Part shown: piece by piece, positions 48,037 through 58,040 of the stretch
Position numbering within the stretch: position 1 is the stretch's first letter
Layout: each line of letters begins with the position of its first letter
Origin: Campylobacter hepaticus
Lineage (GTDB): Bacteria; Campylobacterota; Campylobacteria; Campylobacterales; Campylobacteraceae
NCBI RefSeq assembly: GCF_001687475.2
Contig: NZ_CP031611.1
Location: 1,456,670-1,520,669 of the forward strand
Length of the DNA stretch: 64,000 bases
Reading direction: 5' to 3'
The notes under the pieces: generated by a model
The model's database searches: none
What the model was told of the DNA's origin: nothing
What the model saw: the letters and a program-made list of their open reading frames with translations, nothing else
Program-made: the position numbers and the translations under genes

Positions 48037-48285
48037 AAAAATTAAATCCTTTTTATTGATTCAATCTTTTTTAAATAATTTTTATTTAAAAAAGATTTTT
48101 TGGTTTTATTTGGTTATATCTTAATATAATTTAAAACTAAATTATTTTTATTTCATAATTTTTTGTTTTTTCTTAATAAAAATAAAGATCATATCTTTAT
48201 TTTTATAATAGAGGAATAAAATTCTATTTTATTTAATACCCTTAAACCTTATAAATTTTTTATAATTTTATTATTCGTATAATTG
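48037..48285. other. Intergenic region with two long AT hairpins
   Basis: It holds 249 very AT-rich bases between coaX and the lipoprotein gene, without a convincing ORF. Two perfect stems are present: 48063-48076 with 48084-48097 (14 bp, core TCTTTTTTAAA) and 48176-48189 with 48193-48206 (14 bp). The second probably ends the minus-strand lipoprotein transcript; the role of the first is unclear. Confidence 0.5.
48176..48206 (-). terminator. Probable terminator of the BamB-like gene
   Basis: ATAAAAATAAAGAT (48176-48189) pairs with its complement (48193-48206) around a CAT loop, 80 bases past the minus-strand stop at 48286. Confidence 0.5.
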
Positions 48286-49287
48286 TCATCTTAATAAATC
48301 TAAAATTTTATCTTCATAATAAAATTTATCATTTCCCATAAAAGACATTTTATCTACGGCTTCTGAAAGTTTAAATATTTGTATGTTTTCTAAATTTAAA
48401 TCACTTTGAATAAGAAAACCTGTTTTTTCAAAAATATATAAAAAATTATTATATACAGTACTTTTTATAAAAATAGCAAATTCAAATTTTTTTTGAGTAA
48501 TTTTTTTTAGTTGATAATCTGTTTTAATAATATTGCCGTCTTTTTCTAATATAAAAATATTACTATTGTTTAGAGCAATATCTTTAATGTTAGCATCAAG
48601 ATAAAGGGTTTTAGCGGGACTTACAAGAATGATTTTTTTGGCTGTTGCTGCTATGAGTTTATCTTCAATAACATTCAAATAAATGACATTGTTAAAGAAA
48701 TTTTCAGCTGAAATGACTACATCTTTGATAATTTGAAGTTTAGTTTTTGAAAGGAGTAAAATTTTACCATCTAAAGTAGGATATACGATAATATCATCGA
48801 AAAATATTGGATTGGCTGCGCGACTATCTTGAGCAGGTGCTGAAGTTAAAGTTTGACTAAATTTAATACCTAATGAACGATTAGCAAGAATTATAGTATT
48901 ATTTGCAAGTACAAGAGCTAAATCATCTCCGTTAAGGGATATACTTATAACGCTAGCATCAAATTTAAAGGTATAAATTTCATGATATGAATTATCAAAT
49001 ATTTTTAAATTACCATCATTATCTGCTACAACATATTCTCCATCTTGATACGTTAAAAGCATATAATTTTTAGGAATTTTAAAATCATTTATAGGAATAT
49101 TATTTTTTAAAATTGCAGTGTTGTTATTGAGTTTTGCTGATTCTAAATTCCAATCAATAATTTTACTTTTTAAATTACTATTATGTTTTAAATTTGCGCT
49201 TATATATTCAGGTTGAAAATATTGTCTTTTTGTGCCACAAGCATATAAAAATATTAAACAAAATAGAGTTAAAAATATATTTTTCAT
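48286..49287 (-). CDS. Lipoprotein with beta-propeller-like repeats (BamB-like)
   Basis: A 333-residue lipoprotein with lipobox LYAC (Cys17). The mature part shows at least six short beta-blade-like repeats, among them VVADNDGNLKIFD, NPIFFDDIIVYPTLDGKILLLS, KLIAATAKKIILVS, IFILEKDGNIIKTD and LYIFEKTGFLIQSD. They resemble PQQ-like blades of BamB, the outer-membrane assembly lipoprotein. The upstream gene, overlapping by four bases, encodes a YfgM-like protein, and yfgM-bamB pairing is standard in enterobacteria. The family call is an inference from architecture. Confidence 0.6.
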   Translation of the reverse strand: MKNIFLTLFCLIFLYACGTKRQYFQPEYISANLKHNSNLKSKIIDWNLESAKLNNNTAILKNNIPINDFKIPKNYMLLTYQDGEYVVADNDGNLKIFDNSYHEIYTFKFDASVISISLNGDDLALVLANNTIILANRSLGIKFSQTLTSAPAQDSRAANPIFFDDIIVYPTLDGKILLLSKTKLQIIKDVVISAENFFNNVIYLNVIEDKLIAATAKKIILVSPAKTLYLDANIKDIALNNSNIFILEKDGNIIKTDYQLKKITQKKFEFAIFIKSTVYNNFLYIFEKTGFLIQSDLNLENIQIFKLSEAVDKMSFMGNDKFYYEDKILDLLR

Positions 49288-49862
49288 TGTGTTATACCTT
49301 GATAATGTTTAAGATTTTTAGCTATTTGATTTAAATTTGAGTTATCTTTTATTTGAGAAAGTAAAATATTAGCTTCTTCGATTTTGTTTTCTTGTAAAAA
49401 TTTGTAAGCTTGCAATAACTTATCGTAATTTTTTAAAAATATTGATTGATTGTCTAAGGATAGTGCTATAATATTTTTAAGTAAAGTATTAGTTTGAGTA
49501 TCATTGTAAACTTGTTTTAATTTATTTTGGATAATGGTGTGGTTTAAATCGCTATTATTTTGTGTCATTAAAAATATAGCATAAAGATTAATATTTTTAT
49601 CTTTAAGTTGTTCTAAAAGGTTTTGATCATTAGGTTTATTTAATAAGTTGGCATAGATTTCATTGCTTTTTTTTATGTTATAATCATGTATTTTTGAATT
49701 TATAAAATTAGCTAGTATTCCAATAATTAAAATAATTAAGACGCTAAGAATATAAAATTTATATTTACGTATAAATCTTTCGCCTTTAATAAAATTTTCT
49801 ATAAATTGTTCTTCTGTATTTAATTCATTTTTGATAGCTTTTAAATTATCTTTTAATCCCAA
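49284..49862 (-). CDS. Membrane-anchored TPR-like protein (YfgM-like)
   Basis: A 192-residue bitopic protein. The short cytoplasmic N terminus (1-32) includes TEEQFIENFIKGERFIRKYK, a membrane helix follows at 36-54, and the rest is periplasmic, Asn/Gln/Leu-rich helical hairpins. E. coli YfgM, an ancillary SecYEG/periplasmic chaperone partner, has the same layout and is encoded directly before bamB. The next gene here encodes a propeller lipoprotein. No sequence motif proves the relation. Confidence 0.6.
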   Translation of the reverse strand: MGLKDNLKAIKNELNTEEQFIENFIKGERFIRKYKFYILSVLIILIIGILANFINSKIHDYNIKKSNEIYANLLNKPNDQNLLEQLKDKNINLYAIFLMTQNNSDLNHTIIQNKLKQVYNDTQTNTLLKNIIALSLDNQSIFLKNYDKLLQAYKFLQENKIEEANILLSQIKDNSNLNQIAKNLKHYQGITQ

Positions 49863-49951
49863 ATTTTATCCTTAGAAATTATTTATAAAAAAATATAATA
49901 TTATTGTATCATATAAATTGCAAAATATCCTAAATAAGTTAAAGCTTTTTA

Positions 49952-49960
49952 TGATATAAT
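49952..49960 (+). promoter_or_regulatory. Extended -10 promoter of gatC
   Basis: TGATATAAT at 49952-49960 is a full extended -10 element, 36 bases before gatC. In C. jejuni fur is reported to be transcribed from promoters upstream of the genes that precede it, rather than from its own promoter. Confidence 0.6.
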
Positions 49961-49995
49961 TTTTAAAATTTTAACTTTTTAGCAAGGCTTAAGAA

Positions 49996-50280
49996 ATGCA
50001 AATAGACGAAAAATTATTAAGTAGACTTGAAAAATTAAGTGCTCTGCAGATAATAGAAAATAGAGAAGAAATTGTCTTAGAATTAAATGAAATTGTTAGT
50101 TTTGTAGAGAATTTAAATGAATTAGATTTAAATTCTCAAGAAGTTGCAATCAATGCTATTAAAGGTGAAACCCCTTTAAGAACTGATAAAATAAAAGCTA
50201 ATCAAGTCATTGATCAAATTTTAAATTGTGCTCCGCAGACACAAGAGCATTTTTTTATTGTTCCTAAAATTATAGAATGA
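49996..50280 (+). CDS. gatC: GatC, Asp/Glu-tRNA amidotransferase subunit C
   Basis: A small subunit (94 residues) that stabilises the GatCAB complex, which converts misacylated Glu-tRNA-Gln or Asp-tRNA-Asn to the correct form. The typical start (MQIDEKLLSRLEKLSAL), the central NELDLNSQE and the end block TPLRTDK...HFFIVPKIIE are present. gatA and gatB are not in the window. Confidence 0.93.
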   Translation: MQIDEKLLSRLEKLSALQIIENREEIVLELNEIVSFVENLNELDLNSQEVAINAIKGETPLRTDKIKANQVIDQILNCAPQTQEHFFIVPKIIE

Positions 50281-50347
50281 TTAACTGAGTATTTAGGGCA
50301 TATTTGTAGAATAATTTGGAATAAAAATCAGAAAGTGACTTTTAGTA

Positions 50348-50905
50348 ATGAATTTTTATTGGTTTGATGCTTTGATTTTAGGCTTTACTTTGCTTTTGGG
50401 TCTTAAAGGCATTATAAATGGTTTGATAAAAGAGATTTTTGGTCTTTTAGGTATTATAGGCGGTATTTTTATTGCTTCAAAATATGCTCCCCAAATGGCA
50501 CAATTTATACAAAATACTTTTTATAAGATAGAAAATGAAAGTTTAGCTCAATTTGCTGCATTTTTGATTATATTAATTGTTTTTTGGATTGTTTGTTTGT
50601 TATTTGGTAATTTACTTTCTAAATTAATTAAATTAAGTGGTTTAGGTTTTTTAGATCGTATGGGTGGTTTTATATTTGGCGGAATGAAAATATTTTTAAT
50701 TTTTGCTATTTTAATTTTTTGTGTAGCAAAAATTGATTTTTTAAATGAAAAATTAAATGACTTTGCCAAAAATAGCTATACTTTAAATTTACTTAAAATA
50801 ACTGGATCTTTTATCATGAATCAACCTTTAACTGAAAATGGCTTAGAATATGCCAGTCAAAAGTTTCAAAATATTACAAATGATTTAAATACAAAAAAGG
50901 ATTGA
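50348..50905 (+). CDS. CvpA-family membrane protein
   Basis: A 185-residue protein with four membrane helices and the CvpA pattern: [30 protein letters not shown] at residues 6-35, then [21 protein letters not shown] near 97-117. CvpA is linked to colicin V production and to envelope integrity, including bile-salt tolerance; the molecular role is not settled. It lies between gatC and fur and one base before fur. Confidence 0.88.
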   Translation: MNFYWFDALILGFTLLLGLKGIINGLIKEIFGLLGIIGGIFIASKYAPQMAQFIQNTFYKIENESLAQFAAFLIILIVFWIVCLLFGNLLSKLIKLSGLGFLDRMGGFIFGGMKIFLIFAILIFCVAKIDFLNEKLNDFAKNSYTLNLLKITGSFIMNQPLTENGLEYASQKFQNITNDLNTKKD

Positions 50906-50906
50906 T

Positions 50907-51383
50907 ATGTTAATTGAAAATATAGAATATGATGTTTTATTAGAAAGATTTAAGAAGATTTTAAGACAAGGTGGGCTTAAATATACTAAACAAAGAGAAG
51001 CACTTTTAAAAACTCTTTATCATAGTGAAAACCATTATACTCCAGAAAGTTTATATATGGAAATTAAACAAGTTGAGCCTGGTTTGAATGTAGGAATTGC
51101 AACAGTATATCGTACTTTAAATTTACTTGAAGAAGCAGAAATGGTAAGCTCTATTTCTTTTGGTTCAGCAGGTAAAAAATATGAACTTGCAAATAAACCC
51201 CATCATGATCATATGATATGTAAAAATTGTGGTAAAATTGTAGAATTTGAAAATCCTATTATAGAGCGGCAACAAGCTTTAATTGCTAAAGAGCATGGTT
51301 TTAAGCTTACAGGACACTTGATGCAACTTTATGGTGTTTGTGGGGAATGTAATAATCAACAAAAAGTTAAGGTAAAAATATAA
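50907..51383 (+). CDS. fur: Fur, ferric uptake regulator
   Basis: An iron-sensing repressor of 158 residues. The N-terminal winged helix (about 15-95, with [15 protein letters not shown] as recognition helix) is followed by a dimerisation domain with metal ligands in [16 protein letters not shown] and the second Cys pair CGEC of the structural zinc site. The N terminus is longer than in E. coli Fur, as known for Campylobacter and Helicobacter. lysS starts directly at its stop. Confidence 0.97.
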   Translation: MLIENIEYDVLLERFKKILRQGGLKYTKQREALLKTLYHSENHYTPESLYMEIKQVEPGLNVGIATVYRTLNLLEEAEMVSSISFGSAGKKYELANKPHHDHMICKNCGKIVEFENPIIERQQALIAKEHGFKLTGHLMQLYGVCGECNNQQKVKVKI

Positions 51384-52877
51384 ATGTTTGATAATATTCT
51401 AGAACAACAAAGAATAGAAAAAGCTAAAGAGTTACGAAAAGTAGGAATAAATCCTTATCCCCATTTTTTAAAAAAAGAAATGTCTTTAAAAAATTTTCAT
51501 GAAAAATTTTCTTATATCTTAGAAAGTGTATCAAAAAGAGATGAAAATGTAAATGCCATAGTTGCAGGACGTTTAAAGCTTTTACGTATAGCTGGAAAAT
51601 CTATTTTTGCGAATATTGAAGATGAAAATTCAAATTTACAAATTTATTTTAGTAAAGATAGTATAGGTGAAGAAATTTATACAATTTTAAAAAAGAATTT
51701 AGAAGTGGGTGATATTGTTTTAGTAAAGGGTTTTCCTTTTGTAACTAAAACAGGAGAATTTAGCTTACATGCAAATGAAATAAAACTTGCTACAAAAGCT
51801 ATTGTCCCTTTGCCTGAAAAATATCATGGATTAACGGATATAGAACAAAGATATCGTAAACGTTATGTCGATATGATTATGAATGCAGAGGTAAGAAAAG
51901 ATTTTTTGGTGCGTTCTAAAGTGGTAAGTATAATACGCCATTTTTTTGAAAATAAAGGTTTTTTAGAAGTGGAAACTCCCATGATGCATCCTATTGCCGG
52001 TGGGGCAAATGCTAAACCTTTTGTTACCTTCCATAATTCTTTAGGGGTGCAAAGATTTTTAAGAATAGCACCAGAGCTTTATCTTAAAAGACTAATTGTA
52101 GGGGGATTTGATGCAGTTTTTGAAATCAATCGTTGTTTTAGAAATGAAGGTATGGATTTAACGCATAATCCTGAATTTACTACTATAGAATTTTATTGGG
52201 CTTATCATAATTATAAAGATTTAATGGATTTAACTGAAGAACTTTTTGCTTTACTTTTAGAGAAATTAAATTTAGGTAAAATCATAGAATTTGATGGAGA
52301 AATGATAGATTTTTCTAAACCTTTTGAAAGAATTACTTATAAAGATGCGCTTTGCAAATATGGCGGTTTAGATAGAGAATTAATAGAAAATAAAGAAAAA
52401 ATTCTTGCTAAATTATCATTGGATGGTTTTGAAGCAAACGAGAAACTTGAGTTAGGATATTTGCAAGCTGAACTTTTTGATAATTATGTTGAGAAAAAAT
52501 TAATTAACCCTACTTTTATTATTGATTTTCCTGTTGCTATTAGTCCTTTATCAAGATGTAGTGATAAAGATTCACAAATTGCTGAAAGATTTGAGTTATT
52601 TGTTTGTGGAAGAGAATTAGCTAATGGTTTTAATGAACTTAATGATCCCCTAGAACAATATCAAAGATTTTTAAAGCAAATTGAGGCCAAAAATGCAGGT
52701 GATGAAGAAGCTTGTGAAATGGATGAAGATTTTGTTAATGCATTAGGATATGGAATGCCTCCAACAGCAGGGCAGGGTATAGGTATAGATAGATTGGTCA
52801 TGCTTTTAACTAATAAAAAATCAATTCGTGATGTGATTTTATTTCCTGCAATGCGCCCATTAAAATCAGAAATATAA
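51384..52877 (+). CDS. lysS: LysS, lysyl-tRNA synthetase (class II)
   Basis: It charges tRNA-Lys. It has 497 residues with an N-terminal OB fold (about 58-150) that reads the anticodon and a class II catalytic domain. Motif 2 appears as [26 protein letters not shown] near residues 248-273 and motif 3 as [17 protein letters not shown] near 459-475. It follows fur without a gap and precedes glyA. Confidence 0.97.
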   Translation: MFDNILEQQRIEKAKELRKVGINPYPHFLKKEMSLKNFHEKFSYILESVSKRDENVNAIVAGRLKLLRIAGKSIFANIEDENSNLQIYFSKDSIGEEIYTILKKNLEVGDIVLVKGFPFVTKTGEFSLHANEIKLATKAIVPLPEKYHGLTDIEQRYRKRYVDMIMNAEVRKDFLVRSKVVSIIRHFFENKGFLEVETPMMHPIAGGANAKPFVTFHNSLGVQRFLRIAPELYLKRLIVGGFDAVFEINRCFRNEGMDLTHNPEFTTIEFYWAYHNYKDLMDLTEELFALLLEKLNLGKIIEFDGEMIDFSKPFERITYKDALCKYGGLDRELIENKEKILAKLSLDGFEANEKLELGYLQAELFDNYVEKKLINPTFIIDFPVAISPLSRCSDKDSQIAERFELFVCGRELANGFNELNDPLEQYQRFLKQIEAKNAGDEEACEMDEDFVNALGYGMPPTAGQGIGIDRLVMLLTNKKSIRDVILFPAMRPLKSEI

Positions 52878-52888
52878 GGAGAAATAAA

Positions 52889-54133
52889 ATGAGTATAGAA
52901 ATTTTTGATAAAGAAATCTTTGATTTAACCAATAAAGAACTTCAACGCCAGTGTGAGGGACTTGAAATGATAGCAAGTGAAAATTTTACCTTGCCTGAAG
53001 TAATGGAAGTTATGGGAAGTATTTTAACAAATAAATATGCTGAGGGTTATCCAGGTAAAAGATATTATGGGGGTTGTGAATTCGTAGATGAGATAGAGAA
53101 TTTGGCTATACAAAGATGTAAAAAACTTTTTAATTGTCAATTTGCTAATGTTCAACCTAATTCAGGATCTCAGGCAAACCAAGGTGTTTATACAGCTTTA
53201 ATTAATCCAGGTGATAAGATTTTAGGAATGAATTTAAGCCATGGTGGACATTTAACTCATGGTGCTAAAGTAAGTTCTTCAGGTAAAATATATCAAAGTT
53301 GTTTTTATGGTGTGGAGCTTGATGGAAGAATTGATTATGAAAAAGTAAGAGAAATTGCAAAAAAAGAAAAACCAAAACTGATTGTTTGTGGTGCAAGTGC
53401 CTATGCTAGAGTGATTGATTTTGCTAAATTTAGAGAAATTGCTGATGAGGTGGGTGCTTATTTGTTTGCTGATATAGCTCATATTGCTGGGCTTGTAGTA
53501 GCACAAGAGCATCCAGATCCATTTCCATATGCTCATGTTGTAAGTTCAACAACTCATAAAACTTTACGTGGTCCAAGAGGTGGTATTATTATGAGTAATG
53601 ATGAAGAACTTGCTAAAAAAATTAATTCTGCTATCTTTCCAGGTATTCAAGGTGGACCATTAATGCATATAATTGCCGCTAAAGCAGTGGGTTTTAAATT
53701 TAATCTTAGTGCTGAATGGAAAGTTTATGCTAGACAAATTAAAACTAATGCTCAAGTTTTAGCTAATGTGTTAAAACAAAGAGGTTTTAAACTTGTAAGC
53801 GATGGAACAGATAATCATCTTGTTTTAATGAGTTTTTTAGATCGTGAATTTAGTGGAAAAGATGCAGATTTGGCTTTAGGAAATGCAGGTATTACTGCAA
53901 ATAAAAATACTGTTCCAGGTGAGATTAGAAGTCCTTTTGTGACAAGTGGATTAAGATTAGGAACTCCAGCACTTACAGCAAGAGGTTTTAAAGAAAAAGA
54001 AATGGAAATTGTTTCCAATTATATCGCAGATATTTTAGATGATATTAATAATGTAAAATTACAAGAAAATATTAAACAAGAACTTAAAAAACTTGCTAGT
54101 AATTTTATCATTTATGAAAGGGCTATGTTTTGA
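52889..54133 (+). CDS. glyA: GlyA, serine hydroxymethyltransferase
   Basis: A PLP enzyme that converts serine and tetrahydrofolate to glycine and methylene-tetrahydrofolate. It has 414 residues. [19 protein letters not shown] near residue 53, the PLP-Lys region [16 protein letters not shown] near 216-231, and GGPLMH follow the family. GGAGA (AAGGAG at 52876-52881) precedes the ATG. Serine supply links it to TrpB, which uses serine. Confidence 0.98.
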   Translation: MSIEIFDKEIFDLTNKELQRQCEGLEMIASENFTLPEVMEVMGSILTNKYAEGYPGKRYYGGCEFVDEIENLAIQRCKKLFNCQFANVQPNSGSQANQGVYTALINPGDKILGMNLSHGGHLTHGAKVSSSGKIYQSCFYGVELDGRIDYEKVREIAKKEKPKLIVCGASAYARVIDFAKFREIADEVGAYLFADIAHIAGLVVAQEHPDPFPYAHVVSSTTHKTLRGPRGGIIMSNDEELAKKINSAIFPGIQGGPLMHIIAAKAVGFKFNLSAEWKVYARQIKTNAQVLANVLKQRGFKLVSDGTDNHLVLMSFLDREFSGKDADLALGNAGITANKNTVPGEIRSPFVTSGLRLGTPALTARGFKEKEMEIVSNYIADILDDINNVKLQENIKQELKKLASNFIIYERAMF

Positions 54134-54675
54134 TTTCACCAATGGATATGTCGTTAATTAAAATAATTAGCGATCATTATTATATAAGACGTGATAAAAT
54201 TGTAAATAAACTTACGCATAGGGGTCGTTTATTTTTTGATAAATTCGAAAGGATTGATGCTCCTTTAAATTTAAATATTATGAAAGAGCATGCTGCTAAA
54301 AAAATTGTTGTTGCTCATGATTTAATAACGCGTGATAATAAGGTAGAAAATATTGTGTTTGATTATAATGGCTTTAATGCTGAAAGATTTTATCATCGTG
54401 CACAATTGATTTTAAGAGAAGAAGGTTTTATAAATTTTACAGCTTATAAAACTAAAACCTCTGGACATTTACATCTTTATATTCATAAAGGGCATACAGC
54501 ATTAGATGAAGGTTATTCTTTAGCATCTAAACTTTCTATGATGTTTGCAAGTAAAATGCCAGTAGAATGGAAAGTTTTTCCTAGTAAAGATTTGCCTAGA
54601 GAATTTAATATTTTAATATTACCCTATGAAGTTTATCAAAAAGAACGAGGAAGTTCTTGGTCTAAGCATATGTGA
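54130..54675 (+). CDS. DUF1882-family hypothetical protein
   Basis: A 181-residue soluble protein of the epsilonproteobacterial DUF1882 family, with no signal or membrane segment. A basic N-terminal part ([27 protein letters not shown]) and a C-terminal segment with [11 protein letters not shown] are the notable stretches, and several His residues could bind metal or nucleic acid. The function is unknown. It overlaps the glyA stop by four bases and is followed by a SPOR-domain gene. Confidence 0.8.
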   Translation: MISPMDMSLIKIISDHYYIRRDKIVNKLTHRGRLFFDKFERIDAPLNLNIMKEHAAKKIVVAHDLITRDNKVENIVFDYNGFNAERFYHRAQLILREEGFINFTAYKTKTSGHLHLYIHKGHTALDEGYSLASKLSMMFASKMPVEWKVFPSKDLPREFNILILPYEVYQKERGSSWSKHM

Positions 54676-54688
54676 GAAAGGATGAATT

Positions 54689-55456
54689 ATGGAAAATCAA
54701 AAAAATGAATTTGATGATATTATTTTAGAAAAAAATACTCAAAGTGAAAAAATGAAAAAAATTCTTTTGCGTATTGTTGCTTTAGTAATTTTATTTTTAG
54801 TTGTTATGATTATTATGAAACTTGTAAACAGTAGTTCAGATGAAAAGTTGCAAAATCAAAGTATTTTACCAAGCGAGCCTATTACAACTCAAGAAAATCA
54901 TGATGATAATTCTTTTGAAAATATGCCAATAACTGATAATAATATAGCTGAAGATCAGTTTGAAGCATTAAGAAAACAATTTCAAGATGAGCAAAATGCT
55001 AGCGAGAATGAAGCTAATTCGAGCAATAATCTTCACTCTATTATGCCAGAACAAGAACAAAAACCTGTTGCAACAAAACAAATCGCTGAAGCTGATACAG
55101 CTAAACAGGAAGTAAAACAAATAAAGATTAAAAAAGAAAAAGATTTTGTAAAGCCAAAAGAACAAAATGCAAATGATTTATTTAAAAATGTTAATGCTAA
55201 GCCCATACATCCAAATGGTTTAGCATCTGGTATTTATGTTCAGATTTTTTCTGTAAGTAATCTTGACCAAAAATCTAAAGAACTTGCCCTTGTTAAGCAA
55301 AAGGGTTATGAATATAAACTTTATAAAACTACACTTGGCGGTAAAGAAATTACTAAGGTATTAATAGGCCCTTTTGAAAAAGCAAATATTGCTAATGAAT
55401 TAGCTAAAATTCGCAAAGATATTACTAAAGATGCTTTTTCTTTTACTTTAAAATGA
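54689..55456 (+). CDS. SPOR-domain membrane protein
   Basis: A 255-residue bitopic protein: cytoplasmic N terminus (1-22), one helix at 25-46 (ILLRIVALVILFLVVMIIMKLV), a long Gln/Glu/Asn/Lys-rich periplasmic linker and a C-terminal SPOR domain from about residue 175 (GIYVQIFSVSNLDQ...KVLIGPFEKANIA). SPOR domains bind denuded glycan strands at the division septum, so a role in cell division is likely. It overlaps aroE by four bases. Confidence 0.88.
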   Translation: MENQKNEFDDIILEKNTQSEKMKKILLRIVALVILFLVVMIIMKLVNSSSDEKLQNQSILPSEPITTQENHDDNSFENMPITDNNIAEDQFEALRKQFQDEQNASENEANSSNNLHSIMPEQEQKPVATKQIAEADTAKQEVKQIKIKKEKDFVKPKEQNANDLFKNVNAKPIHPNGLASGIYVQIFSVSNLDQKSKELALVKQKGYEYKLYKTTLGGKEITKVLIGPFEKANIANELAKIRKDITKDAFSFTLK

Positions 55457-56244
55457 AATTTTTAGCTGTTATAGGCAATCCTATTATGCATTCTCAATCA
55501 CCTAGAATGCATAATTATGCCATTCAAAACTTTAAGCTTGATGGTATTTATACCCGTTATCATCTAAGTAATGCTGATTCTTTAAAGGATAAAATTTTAG
55601 CTTTGAAACTTAGTGGGGCGAATATTACTTTACCTTTTAAAGAAAAAGCTTTAGAAATTGCTGATATTAAGGATAGTTTTGCTCAAAATATAGGTTCAGC
55701 TAATACTTTATGTATTAAAGATAAGAAAATTTATGCTTTTAATACTGATTTTTTAGGTTTTTTAGAACTTCTTCGAGAATTTGGTGATATTGAAAAAGCT
55801 TTAATTTTGGGTGCTGGCGGTACTGCTTTATCTCTTGCTTATGCCTTAAAAGAAAAAGGTGTTAAAGTTTGTATTGCTAATCGTAGTGAGGCAAGATTTA
55901 AAGATTTTAAAATTTATCAAACTTATCTTTATGAAAATTTGCAAGAATTTAATTTTGATTTAATTATTAATGCAACCTCTGCAGGACTTCAAGATGAGAG
56001 TTTGCCTTGCAATAAGGAACTTTTAGAAGAACTTTTATCTAGGTCTAAATTTGCTTTTGAGGTTATTTATGGCAAAGAAACTCCTTTTTTTAAATTATGT
56101 AAAAAGCATAATTTAAAAAGTAAGGACGGTTTAGATATGCTTTTGTGGCAAGGTGTTTTTGCTTTTGAACTTTTTTTTGATATTAAAAATAAAAGAGAAA
56201 TGATAAAAAATGCTATGCAGCAAGCTTTAAAAATAAATTTATAA
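55453..56244 (+). CDS. aroE: AroE, shikimate dehydrogenase
   Basis: It reduces 3-dehydroshikimate with NADPH, one step before AroK of this window. It has 263 residues. GNPIMHSQSPRMHN near residue 8 binds shikimate; the catalytic Lys63 (LPFKEK) and Asp99 (NTDF) are present, followed by the glycine-rich LILGAGGTALSLAYAL near 118. The final GLDMLLWQG block is the family's. It ends the gatC-to-aroE series. Confidence 0.96.
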   Translation: MKFLAVIGNPIMHSQSPRMHNYAIQNFKLDGIYTRYHLSNADSLKDKILALKLSGANITLPFKEKALEIADIKDSFAQNIGSANTLCIKDKKIYAFNTDFLGFLELLREFGDIEKALILGAGGTALSLAYALKEKGVKVCIANRSEARFKDFKIYQTYLYENLQEFNFDLIINATSAGLQDESLPCNKELLEELLSRSKFAFEVIYGKETPFFKLCKKHNLKSKDGLDMLLWQGVFAFELFFDIKNKREMIKNAMQQALKINL

Positions 56245-56277
56245 AAAATTAAAATTTTCTTATTTAAAATCTTATTT

Positions 56278-57069
56278 TTATTGAGGTTTGGTTGGAGGTA
56301 TACTTTCTTCAAAAATATTATTATCAAAATTATTAAATTCATTAAACTGTGTTTTTCGGGTTGTTTTTTCTATATCTGTTGCTTTTGGAAGATTTTTGTA
56401 GAGTGTTTCAAGTGTATTTTTATAAAATGATAAAAAGCTTTTATCTATTTCAAAAGCAGGTTTTTCTAAACCTTTATTAAGTTGAGTTGGTACAGTGGAA
56501 ATAGTTGTTTTAAACATATTAATTCCTTCATTGCTTTGAATAGGATAATTTAATGCGATTAGAGAATCTAATTTTGTATTATTTGAAAAATTGCTTGAAT
56601 TTTTAAGATTATGCATATCTATGAATTCTATTTTGCTTTTAAAATTTATACCTAGATTAGATTTTATGAATTCTCCTTGCATAAAATTACTTATTTTTTG
56701 TACGTTTTTTTCTTCTGTATAAATGTTAATTGAGCTTTTAAGAGTATAATCTGGATTAGAATTAGTAATTTTATATCCTTTAAGTTCAAGTATAGTTTTT
56801 ATTTGTTCTTCTAAATTTTGTTTTAAAAGTTCAATTTCTTTTTCTATACGAATTTTAAGTACAGAATTTTGAAAATAATCAGAATGATTGTTGTTTTGTT
56901 CTAAATTAATAGTTTCAAGTTTAACGCTTATTTGAGAATTTATAGCTTCTATTTTTGTAGGGGTTTGAGGTTTGAAATTTGGCATAGAAAGATTAATGAA
57001 ATTATTGCTTGTTCCACCACAAGCTGTTAAAAATAATATATTAATAATTAATATAATATATTTTTTCAT
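56278..57069 (-). CDS. Lipoprotein, remote resemblance to HpaA
   Basis: A 263-residue lipoprotein with lipobox LTAC (Cys17). The mature part has a helix rich in Glu/Lys/Gln followed by ...TILELKGYKITNSNPDYTL, which resembles the helix-GYKV pattern of the H. pylori lipoprotein HpaA. The rest is not recognisable, and the C terminus is Asn/Phe-rich. It stands alone on the minus strand between aroE and lgt. The HpaA relation is weak. Confidence 0.7.
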   Translation of the reverse strand: MKKYIILIINILFLTACGGTSNNFINLSMPNFKPQTPTKIEAINSQISVKLETINLEQNNNHSDYFQNSVLKIRIEKEIELLKQNLEEQIKTILELKGYKITNSNPDYTLKSSINIYTEEKNVQKISNFMQGEFIKSNLGINFKSKIEFIDMHNLKNSSNFSNNTKLDSLIALNYPIQSNEGINMFKTTISTVPTQLNKGLEKPAFEIDKSFLSFYKNTLETLYKNLPKATDIEKTTRKTQFNEFNNFDNNIFEESIPPTKPQ

Positions 57070-57124
57070 GATATTCCTTTTGTAATTCTTATTTAATTTA
57101 ATTATATCAAGTTAAAGTTTTTTT

Positions 57125-57132
57125 GTTATATT
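57125..57132 (+). promoter_or_regulatory. Extended -10 element of lgt
   Basis: TGTTATATT (57124 is T, then G at 57125) forms an extended -10 site 26 bases before the lgt ATG, in the region divergent from the lipoprotein gene. Confidence 0.45.
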
Positions 57133-57157
57133 TTTAAAAAATAAAATTGGGAAATTT

Positions 57158-57973
57158 ATGGAATTTTGGACACATATTTATTCAAATTTTGATGTTGTGG
57201 CTTTTAATATATTGGGCTTTAAAGTACATTGGTATGGTATTATGTATGTTTTAGCTTTACTTTTAGCTTTACTTTTAGCAAAGATTTTTGTAAGAAAATT
57301 TCAATTTGATATTGATGAAAAATCTTTAGATGCTTATTTTATTTGGGCTGAAATAGGTGTGATTTTAGGTGCAAGATTTGGATATATTTTAATTTATGAT
57401 GCAAATACTATGTATTATATTATACATCCTTGGCAAATTTTTAATCCTTTTATGAATGGTGAATTTATAGGGATTCGTGGTATGAGTTATCATGGAGCTA
57501 TTATAGGGTTTTTAATAGCTACTTTTTTATTTTGTAAAAAATATAAGAAAAATCCTTGGATTTTTCTTGATTTGGTAGCTTTAAGTGTTCCATTAGCTTA
57601 TGTTTTTGGTCGTCTAGGTAATTTTTTAAATCAGGAGCTTTTTGGTCGTGTTACAGATGTGGCTTGGGGTATTTATGTTGATGGAGTATTGCGTCATCCA
57701 TCGCAACTTTATGAAGCATTTTTAGAAGGTATTGTAGTTTTTATTATAGTGTATTTAGCTAGATTTAAGCAAAGTTTTCAAGGAGAATTAATTCTTATTT
57801 ATGCAAGTGCGTATTCATTGGCAAGATTTATATGCGAATTTTATCGTGAACCTGATTTTGGAATAGGTTTAATTTTGTGGGGAATGAGTATGGGACAAAT
57901 TTTAAGTTTGATAATGTTTATCATAGCTTTGTTAGTTTATATTTGCATAAAGTTTAAAAAAGTAAATATTTAA
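57158..57973 (+). CDS. lgt: Lgt, phosphatidylglycerol:prolipoprotein diacylglyceryl transferase
   Basis: An inner-membrane enzyme that attaches diacylglycerol to the lipobox Cys, the step before LspA. It has 271 residues and about seven helices. The signature [14 protein letters not shown] near residue 151 and [11 protein letters not shown] near 107 hold the essential Arg and His residues. HPSQLYEA is near 177. With lspA it covers two of the three lipoprotein maturation steps encoded in this window. Confidence 0.96.
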   Translation: MEFWTHIYSNFDVVAFNILGFKVHWYGIMYVLALLLALLLAKIFVRKFQFDIDEKSLDAYFIWAEIGVILGARFGYILIYDANTMYYIIHPWQIFNPFMNGEFIGIRGMSYHGAIIGFLIATFLFCKKYKKNPWIFLDLVALSVPLAYVFGRLGNFLNQELFGRVTDVAWGIYVDGVLRHPSQLYEAFLEGIVVFIIVYLARFKQSFQGELILIYASAYSLARFICEFYREPDFGIGLILWGMSMGQILSLIMFIIALLVYICIKFKKVNI

Positions 57974-57995
57974 TCTATATTAAAGACTTTTGTAA

Positions 57996-58001
57996 TATAA
58001 T
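57996..58001 (+). promoter_or_regulatory. -10 element of the frdCAB operon
   Basis: TATAAT at 57996-58001 lies 39 bases before the frdC ATG, which has a strong AAAGGAG site at 58029-58035. Confidence 0.55.
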
Positions 58002-58040
58002 GAAACGGTTTTTTAAATTTCTTTTTGCAAAGGAGCAAAG

